From the NCBI RefSeq assembly GCF_034479555.1, contig NZ_CP140151.1, positions 1,674,001 through 1,738,000 on the forward strand: DNA of 64,000 nucleotides, read 5' to 3'. This DNA comes from Chromohalobacter canadensis (GTDB taxonomy: Bacteria > Pseudomonadota > Gammaproteobacteria > Pseudomonadales > Halomonadaceae). The notes under the pieces were generated by a model. The model worked only from the letters and a program-made list of their open reading frames with translations. It had not been told where the DNA came from and searched no databases. Shown here piece by piece: positions 17,456 to 27,143 of this stretch. Position 1 is the first letter of the stretch. Each line of letters starts with the position of its first letter. The translations under genes and the position numbers were made by a program.

Positions 17456-17779
17456 TCACTCCACCTCGTAGGCATCCACCCAGTCGCTCACCGCGACTTC
17501 CGTGCACGATGGCTGTTGCTCGAGCCACTCAGCTAGCGCGAGGCGGTCGTCCTGCGAGGTATTGGCCCCCTTGCGCGGCAACACGAAGACATCGAGCCGA
17601 GCCGCGTCGACCCCGCCACCCATGACCAGGCCACGCGATTCGAGTGCTGCGTCTAGAGCGTCTAGCAGCCGCGTCGCACCCTCTTTTCCCGCTTCCTCCA
17701 AGCGGCATGACAGCGCAAACCCGAGCACCGCGACTTTCCCCTGTTCCCGTACTACGCCCCCATCTTCCATCCCCGACAT
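17456..17779 (-). CDS. Divergent YggL (DUF469) family protein
   Basis: A 107-residue protein resembling YggL, a small protein that binds the 50S ribosomal subunit. The pattern LGFALSCRLE, a helix LLDALDAALESRGLVMGGGV, a strand segment, DDRLALAEWLEQQPSC and a final VSDWVDAYEVE follows YggL segment by segment (LGFSV, FINEV, VRKWLEE, SELFDVWWD). It lacks the basic start of E. coli YggL and the tryptophan in its WEG motif, so it is a divergent member. GGAG lies upstream of the ATG at 17779. The flanks (17201-17455 and 17780-17968) contain no other gene that I can support. Confidence 0.55.
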   Translation of the reverse strand: MSGMEDGGVVREQGKVAVLGFALSCRLEEAGKEGATRLLDALDAALESRGLVMGGGVDAARLDVFVLPRKGANTSQDDRLALAEWLEQQPSCTEVAVSDWVDAYEVE

Positions 17780-17968
17780 AGCGTTTGCTCCACGACGTCC
17801 ATCCTGGTGGTTTCAATGGCCTAGCCCTGCGCAGTATCGCGAGAATATTTATCTTGCGATGCGGCTGGGTGACACAGCCCCTAAAAACTTATCGGCAAAA
17901 TAAGGAAAAACTTAAATTACCCGAAAAATGAGGCGCTCGATAGAGTGGCGATGCGAGGAGTGTGGCGA

Positions 17969-18000
17969 CCGCCAGCGACGTACATACACGTCACTGGCGG
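17969..18000 (-). terminator. Hairpin downstream of the MFS transporter gene
   Basis: Thirteen paired positions with one mismatch (17969-17981 with 17988-18000) around a six-base loop, starting ten bases beyond the transporter stop. No U-run follows on the minus strand, so terminator function is probable only from position. Confidence 0.5.
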
Positions 18001-18009
18001 CTTGTTACC

Positions 18010-19227
18010 TTATGGCGAAGTGGCGGGCTGCTGCAACGCCTCGCGCTTTTCCAGCCAGCGGCCGGTGGCGAAGATGGCGATGCCCAACAAGGCAAGCGAG
18101 GTGCCCACCAGGCCGGTGGATGACCACGCCAGACCCGCCTTGATGGTCACGCCGGCCAGCCAGGCGCCGAGCGCGTTGGCCATGTTGAAGGCAGCGTGAT
18201 TGAGCGAGGCGGCCATGGTCTGGGCATCCTCGGCGACATCCATCAAGCGGGTCTGCATGGCAGGGGCGACGGCCATACTGGTTCCGACCAGCGCCACGAA
18301 CAAAAACCCTGTCCACACCGAGTTGGCGGCGAAGTAAAAGCCACCTTGTACGCACGCCACCCACAGCAGAATGATCGGAATGCCGCGCAGGAGGTTCCAG
18401 TCGGCGATACGCGCACCGGCGAAATTACCCAGGATGGTGCCCACCCCGAAAATCGCCAGCACCAACGGCCCCAGCGATTCAGCCATGCCGGCCTGCTCGG
18501 TAAGCGTGGGCATGACATAACTGAAGACTGCGAACATGCCGCCGCACCCGAAACAGGCCACGCCCAGCGTGAACAACACGCGCGGCTTGATCATCGCGCT
18601 CAGCTCGCGCTTGGGACTGGCCTGACGGTCGGCGGGCTGATACGGCACCCACAGACGCACCATCAGCGCCGTCAGCAATGCGATGCCGCCCACGCCGGCG
18701 AAGGCCGCCTGCCAGCCGATTATATTGCCTACCCAGGTGGCCAGCGGTGCGCCGACCAGAATCGCCACGGTCAGCCCGGTCATGACACGCGCCACCGCCC
18801 GGGCGCGTTGATCGACGGGTACCGCCGCCGCGGCCACTAGCGCCGCGACGCCGAAGTAGGCGCCATGCGGCAGGCCGGCGATGAAACGCAGCCCGACGAA
18901 GGTGCCGAAATGCGGCGCCATGATGCTGGCGAAGTTGCCGAGGGCGAACAGCAGCATCAGCCCGATCAGCAACGCCCGCTTGGGCAGTCGTGCCGCCAGA
19001 GCCGAGATGATCGGCGCGCCGACGACGACGCCGAGCGCGTAACTGCTGATGGCGTAGCCGACATCGGGAACTGCCACCTGAAGATCGTCGGCGACGCGGC
19101 TCATCAATCCCATGATGACGAATTCGCCGGTACCGATACCGAAGCCGCCCAGCGCCAGGGCCAACTCCGCCAGGCGTGGGTGCGCGGCGCTGCCGGAAGG
19201 CGTCGACGCTTCTGTGGATGCGCTCAT
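18010..19227 (-). CDS. MFS transporter, AraJ/DHA1-like drug or sugar efflux permease
   Basis: A 405-residue major facilitator with 12 predicted helices. The opening ELALALGGFGIGTGEFVIMG, YAISSYALGVVVGAPIISAL, GLPHGAYFGVAALVA and MQTRLMDVAEDAQTMAASLN are typical of the AraJ-like DHA1 group of proton-driven efflux pumps. The ATG at 19227 is chosen for its AGGAA site eight bases upstream; an ATG two codons earlier overlaps that site. The frame runs on to 19746 but the extra part is low-complexity upstream DNA. An 18-bp perfect palindrome at 19336-19353, about 110 bases upstream, is a likely operator. Substrate unknown. Confidence 0.83.
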   Translation of the reverse strand: MSASTEASTPSGSAAHPRLAELALALGGFGIGTGEFVIMGLMSRVADDLQVAVPDVGYAISSYALGVVVGAPIISALAARLPKRALLIGLMLLFALGNFASIMAPHFGTFVGLRFIAGLPHGAYFGVAALVAAAAVPVDQRARAVARVMTGLTVAILVGAPLATWVGNIIGWQAAFAGVGGIALLTALMVRLWVPYQPADRQASPKRELSAMIKPRVLFTLGVACFGCGGMFAVFSYVMPTLTEQAGMAESLGPLVLAIFGVGTILGNFAGARIADWNLLRGIPIILLWVACVQGGFYFAANSVWTGFLFVALVGTSMAVAPAMQTRLMDVAEDAQTMAASLNHAAFNMANALGAWLAGVTIKAGLAWSSTGLVGTSLALLGIAIFATGRWLEKREALQQPATSP

Positions 19228-19335
19228 GGGCATTTTCCTGTCTTGAGGTCCTGATCTTGAGGAACGTATCGAGAAGAACGTGTCCCGAAGACAACGTGTC
19301 GCGACCCATGGGTCGAAACGATCAATTCTCTCAGA

Positions 19336-19353
19336 TTTAGACTTAAGTCTAAA
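19336..19353. promoter_or_regulatory. 18-bp perfect palindrome, likely operator
   Basis: TTTAGACTTAAGTCTAAA is a perfect 18-bp palindrome in the 232-base divergent space between the MFS transporter and the histidine-phosphatase gene. Its form suits a dimeric HxlR, MarR or TetR-type repressor. No regulator gene lies next to it, so the binding protein is unknown. Confidence 0.55.
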
Positions 19354-19459
19354 ACATAAGCGCGCTATCAGCTGATTATTGACGGCAATGCCACAGGATA
19401 CGCGCTCCGCCACGCTTGGCCTGATAGGATTACAGTAGGATTCCCATGGAGCCATCGCC

Positions 19460-20044
19460 ATGCCCGAGCTGATTCGTCGCCCCTTTGCCTTTCTGCGCCA
19501 CGGCCAGAGCACCAGTAACCTGAACCGTCGGATCGCCGGCCAGCGCGATGTCCCCCTCACTGCGCAAGGCGAACGAGAAGCGCACCAAGCATCGTTATTG
19601 CTCGGCGACGTCGCCTGGCCATTGATCGTCGCCAGCCCCCTGGAACGCGCTCGACGTACGGCCGAACTCGCCACCGGACGTGCCCCGCACTGCTTGATCG
19701 GTGGGCTCAAGGAACGCCATTGGGGCGAGCATGAAGAACACCCCATCCCCGAGACGATGCCTTATCTGCTCTCGCCCGAGGGCGGAGAAAGCTGGGCGGA
19801 TTTCGTCACTCGCATCGTCGCTACGCTCAATGCCCTGCTCGTCGAGCACGAGACGCCGCTGATCGTCGGCCATTCCGGACTGATCCGGGTGATCCGTTAT
19901 CTCGACAGCGGTTCGCCGGAAGGCCCGCGCACCGATAACGCCATACCGCAATGGGTGGCGCCATACGGAACACGCGGCTGGGAGATCCGCCCACTACGCG
20001 AGTCAGACGTGGCGCACCTGCCGCGCCTATCGAAGACGACCTGA
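19460..20044 (+). CDS. Histidine phosphatase superfamily protein (phosphoglycerate mutase-like)
   Basis: A 194-residue branch-1 histidine phosphatase. The catalytic FLRHGQSTSNLNRR (phosphohistidine in RHG, residues 13-15), VASPLERARRTAEL (second arginine), KERHWGEHEE (acid/base glutamate) and IVGHSGLIRVI (second histidine) are all present, so it should be active. Members range from phosphoglycerate mutase to alpha-ribazole and nucleotide-sugar phosphatases. The short length and lone position do not identify the substrate; it is too short for glycolytic mutase. It is convergent with pyrC, ten bases apart. Confidence 0.85.
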   Translation: MPELIRRPFAFLRHGQSTSNLNRRIAGQRDVPLTAQGEREAHQASLLLGDVAWPLIVASPLERARRTAELATGRAPHCLIGGLKERHWGEHEEHPIPETMPYLLSPEGGESWADFVTRIVATLNALLVEHETPLIVGHSGLIRVIRYLDSGSPEGPRTDNAIPQWVAPYGTRGWEIRPLRESDVAHLPRLSKTT

Positions 20045-20054
20045 CCCCGGCGTA

Positions 20055-21110
20055 TCAATCGCGTCCGGCGTTAGCCGTCCAGGCCAGGGTTTCACCGGCC
20101 TTGAAGGGCTTCAATGTCTCGCCGTGACCTTCGGTACGCTCGGGCATCGTCCAAGGGCGACGTTCGAGCTCGATTTCCTCATCGTTGAGCGGCAGGCCAT
20201 AGAAGCGCGGGCCGTTCTCCGAGCAGAATGCCGCGAAGTGCTCGAGTGCGCCCTCTTCCTCGAACACCTCCGCGTATACCGACAACGACGCCTGGGCGTT
20301 GAACACCCCGGCGCAGCCGCAGGCCGTTTCCTTGGCGGCGACCACGTGCGGCGCCGAGTCGGTGCCCAGGAAGAACCGCGGATGACCGCTGGCCACCGCC
20401 GCGCGCAACGCCCGCTGATGTTCGGCCCGCTTGAGGATCGGCAGGCAATACAGATGCGGACGAATGCCGCCGACCAGCATGTCGTTGCGGTTGTGCGCCA
20501 GATGCTGCGGCGTCAATGTCGCGGCCAGGTTGGCATCGCCCTCCAGGACATACTGCGCAGCATCGCCGGTAGTAATGTGCTCGAACACCACCTTGAGTGC
20601 CGGGAAACGCTGGCGCAGCGGGATCATCACCTCGTCAATGAAGGTCTTCTCGCGATCGAAGATATCGATCTCGCCACGCGTGACTTCGCCATGCACCAGC
20701 AGCGGCATGCCGATGCGCTGCATCGTCTCGAGCAGCGGGTAGATGTCCGCGATACGTTTGACGCCATGCTGCGAGTTGGTGGTGGCATTGGCCGGGTACA
20801 GCTTGGCCGCCGTCAGCAATCCACTGGCATGCCCCGCCTCCAGCGTCTCGGCACTGACACTCTCGTTGAGGTAGCAAGTCATCAGCGGCGTGAAGTCATG
20901 ACCGGCCGGCACCGCCTCGAGGATCCGTGCGCGGTAAGCCTCGGCCGCCTCCAGCGTAGTGATCGGCGGCATCAGATTGGGCATCACGATGGCGCGCCCA
21001 TAGACCCGACTGGTAGCAGGCAGCACCAGGCGCATCACGTCACCATCGCGCAGGTGAAGGTGCCAGTCGTCGGGGCGGCGGAGGCGAAGACGGGTGGGGG
21101 ACTCGGACAT
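20055..21110 (-). CDS. pyrC: Dihydroorotase PyrC
   Basis: Catalyses the reversible cyclisation of carbamoyl aspartate to dihydroorotate in pyrimidine synthesis. The 351-residue protein is a type II (PyrC) dihydroorotase with the zinc site in [10 protein letters not shown], the carboxylated lysine in [11 protein letters not shown], metal histidines in LLVHGEV and VFEHITT, and the catalytic aspartate in [10 protein letters not shown]. The ATG at 21110 has AGGAG seven bases upstream and matches the family start. Its neighbour upstream is an MFS transporter on the same strand, 43 bases away. Confidence 0.95.
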   Translation of the reverse strand: MSESPTRLRLRRPDDWHLHLRDGDVMRLVLPATSRVYGRAIVMPNLMPPITTLEAAEAYRARILEAVPAGHDFTPLMTCYLNESVSAETLEAGHASGLLTAAKLYPANATTNSQHGVKRIADIYPLLETMQRIGMPLLVHGEVTRGEIDIFDREKTFIDEVMIPLRQRFPALKVVFEHITTGDAAQYVLEGDANLAATLTPQHLAHNRNDMLVGGIRPHLYCLPILKRAEHQRALRAAVASGHPRFFLGTDSAPHVVAAKETACGCAGVFNAQASLSVYAEVFEEEGALEHFAAFCSENGPRFYGLPLNDEEIELERRPWTMPERTEGHGETLKPFKAGETLAWTANAGRD

Positions 21111-21153
21111 TCTCAGGCTCCTGGGCACTGACGGAAAAGCTGACGAAAAACGT

Positions 21154-22362
21154 TTAACGCACCACCGTGGCGGCACGCTGACGCTGCAATGATACCAAAG
21201 CAACGCCCGCCAGTGCGGCGACGCCGATGGCGAATCCCACGCCGGTGGCTTGCAGGCCGATGAGCCGCGCCACCAGGCCGATGCCCACCACGGGAATCGA
21301 AATCGCCACATAGGCGATCACGAAGAAGGTCGACGTCACCGCGCCACGCTGATTCAGCGGGCATGCCGCCGCCACGGCGCCCAGCCCGGCGCGAAAGGCA
21401 ACCCCCTGGCCCAGGCCAACGACCAGCGCCCCCAGCAGGAAAACCCAAAGCATCGTCGACGCCAATCCCGCCCCAACGATCAATGCGCCGACAATCACCA
21501 CGGCGCACCCTAGCGGCAAGCGATGCGCCTCGGGCAGACGCCCCTGCACGAGCTGTCCCAGTGTCGAGGCGAAAAAAACGCAGCCGGCCACCAGGCCGAT
21601 CGCCAGCAGGTTCGAATGCCCCAGCACCTGGCTCATGAACGCCGGTGCAGTGGCGGTAAAGAACCCCAGCACCGCGAAACCGGCGAACCCGGCAATCACC
21701 GCCGGCACGAACACGCCACGCACTTCGGCGGGCACCTTAAGACGCTGTATGCGCAGGCGAACCCGGGGTGGCCGCGTCACGGTTTCCGATGCCACGGCAA
21801 CCCCCAGCACGGCGATGGTCAGCAGCCCCAGGTGAACAACGTACGCCAGGTGTAGCGGCCACGCGGCGTATTCACCCAAGGCGCCCGCAACCACCGGCCC
21901 CAAACCCAGGCCGCCCATGTTGGCGGCGGTAGCCACGAAGGTCGCCGTGCGCTTCCAGGCCGCCGGTGCCGACTCGACCACGGCCACCGTCGCCGTGCCG
22001 GTGAAAATACCGGCCGAGATCCCCGACAGCACGCGCCCAGCCAGCAACGTGGAAAGACCATCGGCCGCAAGGAAGACGACATCGCTAAGCGCCGCTGCCA
22101 CCAAACCCGCAAACAGTAGCGGACGACGCCCCAACTGATCCGACCAGCGCCCGGTGATCAACAGCGCGGCGATGACGCCCACGGCATAGGCGGCGAATAT
22201 CACCGTGATGACGAGCTGCGAGAAGTCGAAGGCCGTCTGATAGCCTGGGTAGAGCGGTGTCGGCAACGTCGTGCCAAGCATGGTCACGAGAAACGCGAAG
22301 GCGACCCCGGCAAAGCCCAGCCGCGCCGTCGAATCACTTGAGGACATACCCGTGTGGGACAT
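21154..22362 (-). CDS. MFS transporter (drug-efflux type)
   Basis: A 402-residue major facilitator with 12 hydrophobic segments. [40 protein letters not shown] (the conserved loop 2-3 motif) and [20 protein letters not shown] are clear MFS signatures. LPTPLYP is common in a group annotated as multidrug or purine efflux. AAGGAA lies eight bases before the ATG at 22362. It runs divergently from gmk and upstream of pyrC. Substrate unknown, and no adjacent regulator. Confidence 0.8.
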   Translation of the reverse strand: MSHTGMSSSDSTARLGFAGVAFAFLVTMLGTTLPTPLYPGYQTAFDFSQLVITVIFAAYAVGVIAALLITGRWSDQLGRRPLLFAGLVAAALSDVVFLAADGLSTLLAGRVLSGISAGIFTGTATVAVVESAPAAWKRTATFVATAANMGGLGLGPVVAGALGEYAAWPLHLAYVVHLGLLTIAVLGVAVASETVTRPPRVRLRIQRLKVPAEVRGVFVPAVIAGFAGFAVLGFFTATAPAFMSQVLGHSNLLAIGLVAGCVFFASTLGQLVQGRLPEAHRLPLGCAVVIVGALIVGAGLASTMLWVFLLGALVVGLGQGVAFRAGLGAVAAACPLNQRGAVTSTFFVIAYVAISIPVVGIGLVARLIGLQATGVGFAIGVAALAGVALVSLQRQRAATVVR

Positions 22363-22470
22363 GCAGAAGTTTCCTTTTCAGGTGGCGCGCATCCTGCGCG
22401 ATGTCGGCAGGACACAAAGTGTATGCGATAATGCTCGTTTCCCCAGAAGCGGCTCAATCGGACACGCCCT

Positions 22471-23118
22471 ATGCCCACTCAGCTTCCGTCAAAAGGGACA
22501 CTCTACATCGTCTCGGCGCCTTCCGGCGCGGGCAAGACCAGCCTGGTACGCGCCCTGCTCGAACGCATCGAAGGTATCCAGGTCAGCGTCTCGCACACTA
22601 CGCGCGCCATGCGCCCCGGCGAGCGCAACGGCGTCAACTACCACTTCGTCGACGTCGAGTCCTTCGAACACCTGATCGACAGCGGCGATTTCATCGAATA
22701 TGCGCAGGTCTTCGACAACTACTACGGCACCTCACGTGCCGCCGTGCAGGCCCTGCTCGACGCCGGACAAGACGTGATTCTGGAAATCGACTGGCAAGGA
22801 GCTCGCCAAGTGCGTGCGGCCTTCGACGAGGCGGTCTCGGTGTTCATTCTGCCGCCTTCGCGTGAGGCGCTCCACGCGCGGCTTGCCGGGCGCGGCACCG
22901 ATGACGAGGCAACTATCGCCCGGCGCATGCGCGATGCGGTCGACGAGATGTCACACTACGCCGAATACGAACACATCATCATCAACGACACCTTCGCGCA
23001 TGCGCTCGACGAGCTGAGTTTTCTGGTGCATGCCGAACGCACCCGCGTGACACGCGTCCGGGCCGCACACGCGCCACTGCTGGCGGCGCTCTTGTCACGC
23101 GTGGAAGACGTCGAGTAG
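22471..23118 (+). CDS. gmk: Guanylate kinase
   Basis: Phosphorylates GMP to GDP with ATP. The 215-residue protein has the P-loop APSGAGKTS (16-24), the GMP-binding [35 protein letters not shown] and [13 protein letters not shown], all conserved. It is followed by rpoZ and spoT on the same strand, the standard gammaproteobacterial order that links guanine nucleotide supply with (p)ppGpp metabolism. The first ten residues are a slightly longer N-terminus than in E. coli. Confidence 0.96.
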   Translation: MPTQLPSKGTLYIVSAPSGAGKTSLVRALLERIEGIQVSVSHTTRAMRPGERNGVNYHFVDVESFEHLIDSGDFIEYAQVFDNYYGTSRAAVQALLDAGQDVILEIDWQGARQVRAAFDEAVSVFILPPSREALHARLAGRGTDDEATIARRMRDAVDEMSHYAEYEHIIINDTFAHALDELSFLVHAERTRVTRVRAAHAPLLAALLSRVEDVE

Positions 23119-23182
23119 ACTCGAAGGTCCTTCCGCAGGTCCGGCTTACGCCGTTTTTATTTCTCGATCAGGGTTCAAACTC

Positions 23183-23434
23183 ATGGCACGCGTTACCGTA
23201 GAAGATTGCCTCGACAACGTCGATAACCGTTTTCAGTTGGTGATGATCGCCACACAGCGTTCACGTCAGCTCGCCCGCGGCTCGCGCGATGCCCAATTGG
23301 CGTGGGAAAACGACAAGCCCACGGTCATGGCATTGCGCGAAATCGCAGCCGGCCTGGTCGATGTCAACGTCCTCGACGAAGTCGTCGACCCGCCCGCTCC
23401 CAAGCCGCGTCCTGAGCGAGAGTACAACGACTAA
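23183..23434 (+). CDS. rpoZ: DNA-directed RNA polymerase omega subunit
   Basis: An 83-residue omega subunit that helps assembly of RNA polymerase and forms part of the ppGpp site 1. [30 protein letters not shown] and [14 protein letters not shown] are family-typical. The short proline-rich tail ([16 protein letters not shown]) is normal variation. It lies 64 bases after gmk and 28 bases before spoT. Confidence 0.96.
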   Translation: MARVTVEDCLDNVDNRFQLVMIATQRSRQLARGSRDAQLAWENDKPTVMALREIAAGLVDVNVLDEVVDPPAPKPRPEREYND

Positions 23435-23462
23435 GTTCTCTCCATTCTCGAAGGCGCGCGCT

Positions 23463-25598
23463 ATGTTCACCATCGACGATCTCGCGGACCGACTCGGCGG
23501 CTACTTACCCCCCGAGGAGATTCTGCACGTCAAGCGCGCCTTCTACTATGCCGAGCAGGCCCATGACGGCCAGCGGCGGCGCTCCGGCGAGCCCTACGTC
23601 ACCCACCCGCTGGCGGTCGCCAACATCCTCGCCAATATGCACATGGACCATCAAAGCCTGATGGCCGCCATGCTGCACGACGTCATCGAAGATACCGGCA
23701 TCACCAAGGAGGCGTTGACCCAGCAATTCGGCGAGCCCGTGGCTGAACTGGTCGATGGCGTCTCCAAGCTGACCCAGATCACCTTCGAGGACAAGGCGGT
23801 CGCCCAGGCGGAAAACTTCCAGAAGATGGTCCTGGCGATGTCCCAGGACATCCGCGTCATCATCGTCAAGCTTGCCGACCGCTTGCACAACATGCGTACC
23901 CTCGGGGCACTGCGTCCCGACAAGAAGCGCCGCATTGCCCGTGAGACGCTGGAAATCTACGCGCGTATCGCCGGGCGTCTGGGTATCAATACCATTCGCG
24001 TCGAACTCGAGGATCTGTCGTTTCAGGCGATCCACCCGATGCGCGCCGAGCGCATCAAGCGTGCGGTCACCAAGGCGCGCGGCAATCGCCGTTCGATGAT
24101 GCGCCAGATTCAGGACAGCCTGCAGAAGTGCCTCGATGACGATGCGCTGGGCGGCAGCGTAGTGGGTCGCCAGAAGCATCTATTGTCGATCTATCGCAAG
24201 ATGCGCGATCAGCGCAAACCCTTCGCCGAGATCATGGACGTGTTCGGGTTTCGCATCATCACCGATGACGTCGACACCTGTTACCGCATCCTCGGCGCGG
24301 TGCACAATCTCTACAAGCCGGTGCCCGGGCGCTTCAAGGACTACATCGCCATCCCCAAGGCCAACGGCTACCAGAGCCTGCACACCACGCTGTTCGGTCC
24401 CAGCGGGATGCCCGTTGAGGTGCAGATTCGCACCCGCGAGATGGAAGCGATGGCCAACAACGGTATCGCCGCACACTGGCTGTACAAGGCCGGTCAGACC
24501 GAGCGCCCCATCGGCGCCGGTAGCCATGCTCGCGCCCGCGAATGGGTCCGCGGACTGCTTGAGATGCAGCGACACGCCGGTAACTCCCTGGAGTTCATCG
24601 AGCACGTCAAGAACGACCTGTTCCCCGACGATATCTACGTGTTCACGCCCAAGGGCGATATCATGGAGCTCCCCGGCGGCGCCACGGCGGTGGATTTCGC
24701 GTACAGCGTGCACACCGACATCGGCAACAGCTGCATCGCCTGCCGCATCGACCGCCACTTGGCGCCGCTGTCCTCGACCCTGGAAAGCGGCCAGACGCTG
24801 GAGATCATTACCGCGCCCGGCGCCCGACCCAATCTGGCCTGGCTCAACTTCGTGGTCACTGCCAAGGCGCGCTCGGCGATCCGTCACGCCCTCAAGCATC
24901 AGCAGCGCACCGAATCCGTGCAACTGGGGCGCCGCTTGCTCAATCGCGCGCTGAGCGCTTTCGAGACCAGCCTCGAGGAACTGCCCGAACATCGCCTGGC
25001 GGCAGTACTCGAAGAGCTCGATATCAAACACGAGGACGATCTGCTCGAATCGATCGGGCTCGGCACACGCATGGCCTACGCCATCGCGCGCCGTCTAATG
25101 GAGTGCAACACGCCGGAAACGGCCGAGGAAGTCGCCACAGCGTCGCGCTCCGGAATGCCGATCGTGATCAATGGCGCCGAGGGCATGATCATCAGCTTCG
25201 CACGCTGCTGCTATCCGCTGCCCGGCGACCCCATCGTCGGCCATCTTTCGGTCGGCAAGGGAATCGTGGTACACCGCCACGATTGTGGTAACCTGCGGGA
25301 ACTGCGTGACGACCCCGACAAGCTGTTCGCCCTGGCGTGGTCACAGCAGATCGATCAAGATTTCCCGGTGGCGCTGCGCCTGCATGTCGAGACACGGCGC
25401 GGCCTGGTCGCCGAACTGGCTGGCCTGGCGACCGACGCCGATGCCAACATCGAACGTATCGGCATCGAAGAACGCGATGCACGCCTGTCGATCGTCAACC
25501 TGACGCTGGCCGTCCACGACCGCGTGCATCTAGCCAGTATAATGAAACGACTGCGCAACCTGCCCCACGTCGGCAAGATCACTCGCGTTCGCAGTTGA
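23463..25598 (+). CDS. spoT: Bifunctional (p)ppGpp synthetase/hydrolase SpoT
   Basis: A 711-residue RelA/SpoT homologue. The N-terminal HD hydrolase domain keeps H72 and D73 in LHDVIEDTG, so it should hydrolyse (p)ppGpp. The synthetase domain has GRQKHLLSIYRKM, FGFRIITDDVDTCY, the RFKD motif typical of bifunctional enzymes and NGYQSLHTTLFG. TGS (ITAPGARPNLAWL nearby), the conserved-cysteine region (FARCCYPLPGDPIVGHLSVG) and a C-terminal ACT domain (RRGLVAELAGLATDADANIE) follow in the usual order. ATG at 23463; the open frame upstream overlaps rpoZ and is not coding. A strong terminator comes eight bases after the stop. Confidence 0.95.
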   Translation: MFTIDDLADRLGGYLPPEEILHVKRAFYYAEQAHDGQRRRSGEPYVTHPLAVANILANMHMDHQSLMAAMLHDVIEDTGITKEALTQQFGEPVAELVDGVSKLTQITFEDKAVAQAENFQKMVLAMSQDIRVIIVKLADRLHNMRTLGALRPDKKRRIARETLEIYARIAGRLGINTIRVELEDLSFQAIHPMRAERIKRAVTKARGNRRSMMRQIQDSLQKCLDDDALGGSVVGRQKHLLSIYRKMRDQRKPFAEIMDVFGFRIITDDVDTCYRILGAVHNLYKPVPGRFKDYIAIPKANGYQSLHTTLFGPSGMPVEVQIRTREMEAMANNGIAAHWLYKAGQTERPIGAGSHARAREWVRGLLEMQRHAGNSLEFIEHVKNDLFPDDIYVFTPKGDIMELPGGATAVDFAYSVHTDIGNSCIACRIDRHLAPLSSTLESGQTLEIITAPGARPNLAWLNFVVTAKARSAIRHALKHQQRTESVQLGRRLLNRALSAFETSLEELPEHRLAAVLEELDIKHEDDLLESIGLGTRMAYAIARRLMECNTPETAEEVATASRSGMPIVINGAEGMIISFARCCYPLPGDPIVGHLSVGKGIVVHRHDCGNLRELRDDPDKLFALAWSQQIDQDFPVALRLHVETRRGLVAELAGLATDADANIERIGIEERDARLSIVNLTLAVHDRVHLASIMKRLRNLPHVGKITRVRS

Positions 25599-25606
25599 CA
25601 CCATGG

Positions 25607-25654
25607 CGACCGACCCGCCGCCAACAGGAGCGGCGGGTCGGTCGTTTCGTTTTT
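25607..25654 (+). terminator. Rho-independent terminator of the gmk-rpoZ-spoT operon
   Basis: A 15-bp perfect GC-rich stem (25607-25621 with 25630-25644), an eight-base loop and TTTCGTTTTT directly after it. One of the strongest terminators in the window. Confidence 0.92.
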
Positions 25655-25748
25655 ACGATACCCGGCGCGCCCGCTAACGCGGACGCGGCGGTGTCGTTAT
25701 TTTTGTCCATCGCAATGCGCACATCGCATAACGACAAGGAGCCATGCC

Positions 25749-26138
25749 ATGAGTAACAAAGCCGTCATTAATACCGAGCAGGCGCCGGCCGCCATCGGCC
25801 CCTACTCGCAGGCCATCAAGGCCGGCAACACGGTGTACATGTCCGGGCAGATCCCGCTGGACCCCAGCACCATGGAACTCGTCGCCGAGGATATCGAAAC
25901 CCAAGCGCGCCAGGTCTTCACCAATTTGCAGGCCGTCTGCCATGAAGCCGCTGGCTCGCTACAGGACATCGTCAAGCTCAACCTCTACCTGACCGACCTG
26001 AGCAACTTTGCCGTGGTCAACCAGATCATGGAAGAGTACTTCCAGGCCCCTTACCCGGCCCGCGCGGCGGTCGGCGTCAAGGAACTGCCCAAGGGCAGCC
26101 AGGTGGAAGCCGAAGCCGTCATGGTCATCGGGGACTGA
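25749..26138 (+). CDS. ridA: RidA family reactive intermediate/imine deaminase
   Basis: A 129-residue YjgF/RidA protein that hydrolyses reactive enamine/imine intermediates from PLP-dependent dehydratases. [40 protein letters not shown] and [20 protein letters not shown] are conserved, including the arginine in PARAAV that binds the substrate carboxylate. AGGAG lies before the ATG. It follows spoT, as in many relatives, but the terminator between them indicates its own transcript. Confidence 0.95.
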   Translation: MSNKAVINTEQAPAAIGPYSQAIKAGNTVYMSGQIPLDPSTMELVAEDIETQARQVFTNLQAVCHEAAGSLQDIVKLNLYLTDLSNFAVVNQIMEEYFQAPYPARAAVGVKELPKGSQVEAEAVMVIGD

Positions 26139-26174
26139 AATCCGCCAGCCGTCCCCGACGACTGAGGTAAACGG

Positions 26175-27143
26175 TCAGGCGCGAGCGGTCTGCGGCAGCT
26201 CGCCGCGCAACTTGCTCACGTCCGTGCGGGGCGGCACGCCGAAAAGGCGGCTGTACTCGCGGCTGAAATGGGATGGACTTCCGTACCCTACGCGGAAACT
26301 GGCGGTAGCCGCCTCCATCCCCTCGGCCAGCATCAGCCTTCGCGCTTCGTGCAGTCGCAGCTTTTTCTGAAACTGCACCGGCGACATTCGCGTGACCTGC
26401 TTAAAGCTGTGGAACAGCGACGACTCGCTCATGTTCACCATGTCCGCCAGCTCGCGAACGCGCAGCGGCTCGGTGAAGCGATCCTTGAGTACCGCGATCA
26501 CCTTCGAGATGCGATGGGTCTGGGTATCGGCCACCGCGAACTTGCGCATATGCAGGCCGATCTCGCCAACCAGCGCACGATAGAAGATCTCGCGTCGCAC
26601 CAGCGGCGCGAGAATGCGAATGTCCTGGGGGGCATCGAGCAGGCTCACCAGTCGCAGCAAGGCTTCCACCAGCCCCTTCTCGGCCTGTACGCGCCCGAGG
26701 CCGCAAGCACTCTCGGCGCACTCCCACTCCTCCATCTCGCTCACCCCTTCACCCAACTCCAGTACCAGATCGGTGATTTCCTGAGCGTCGACGGCGAGTT
26801 TCAGCCCCAGGTAGGGTCGCTCCGCTGAGGCTTCGGTGACCTTGCCCAAGACCGGCAGATGCACCGCCGACACCATGCAGCTCAGCGGTCCATAATCGAT
26901 TTCCCGATCCCCCAGCCATACGCGTTTGCTTCCCTGCGCGATAAGACAGAGCGAAGGGTCGTAGACCGTCGAGCCGATACAGTTGGTCAACGAGGAATTG
27001 GCGCGCACCAGTTCAAGCCCCGGCACCGCCGTCGGGGTCAGCCCCTCTTCCGGTGCCCATTTCTGAATCTGTCGAGACAGAGTATTCGCCAATTGGTCGA
27101 TCTCATCATCCAGTGTTTCGAAAACAGGCTGCATGACACTCAC
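26175..27143 (-). CDS. AraC family transcriptional regulator, divergent from RND efflux genes
   Basis: A 322-residue regulator. Residues 20-200 are the AraC_N-type sensing domain (NCIGSTVYDPSLCLIAQGSK, ALVGEIGLHMRKFA). Residues 215-310 are two helix-turn-helix units (LRVRELADMVNMSESSLFHS, FKQVTRMSPVQFQKKLRL, then ATASFRVGYGSPSHFSREYS). This architecture resembles E. coli YqhC-type regulators. It is transcribed away from the RND efflux operon, so control of that operon is the simplest idea. The shared 353-base intergenic region carries direct repeats that could be its sites. Inducer unknown. Confidence 0.85.
   Translation of the reverse strand: MSVMQPVFETLDDEIDQLANTLSRQIQKWAPEEGLTPTAVPGLELVRANSSLTNCIGSTVYDPSLCLIAQGSKRVWLGDREIDYGPLSCMVSAVHLPVLGKVTEASAERPYLGLKLAVDAQEITDLVLELGEGVSEMEEWECAESACGLGRVQAEKGLVEALLRLVSLLDAPQDIRILAPLVRREIFYRALVGEIGLHMRKFAVADTQTHRISKVIAVLKDRFTEPLRVRELADMVNMSESSLFHSFKQVTRMSPVQFQKKLRLHEARRLMLAEGMEAATASFRVGYGSPSHFSREYSRLFGVPPRTDVSKLRGELPQTARA

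Noticed and set aside
17026..17475. 149-codon minus-strand frame antisense to the end of hipB
   Set aside because: No recognisable domain, no good start site, and it covers conserved hipB codons.
20124..21131. 335-codon plus-strand open frame across pyrC
   Set aside because: Shadow of the dihydroorotase gene on the other strand; His/Arg/Gln-rich composition.
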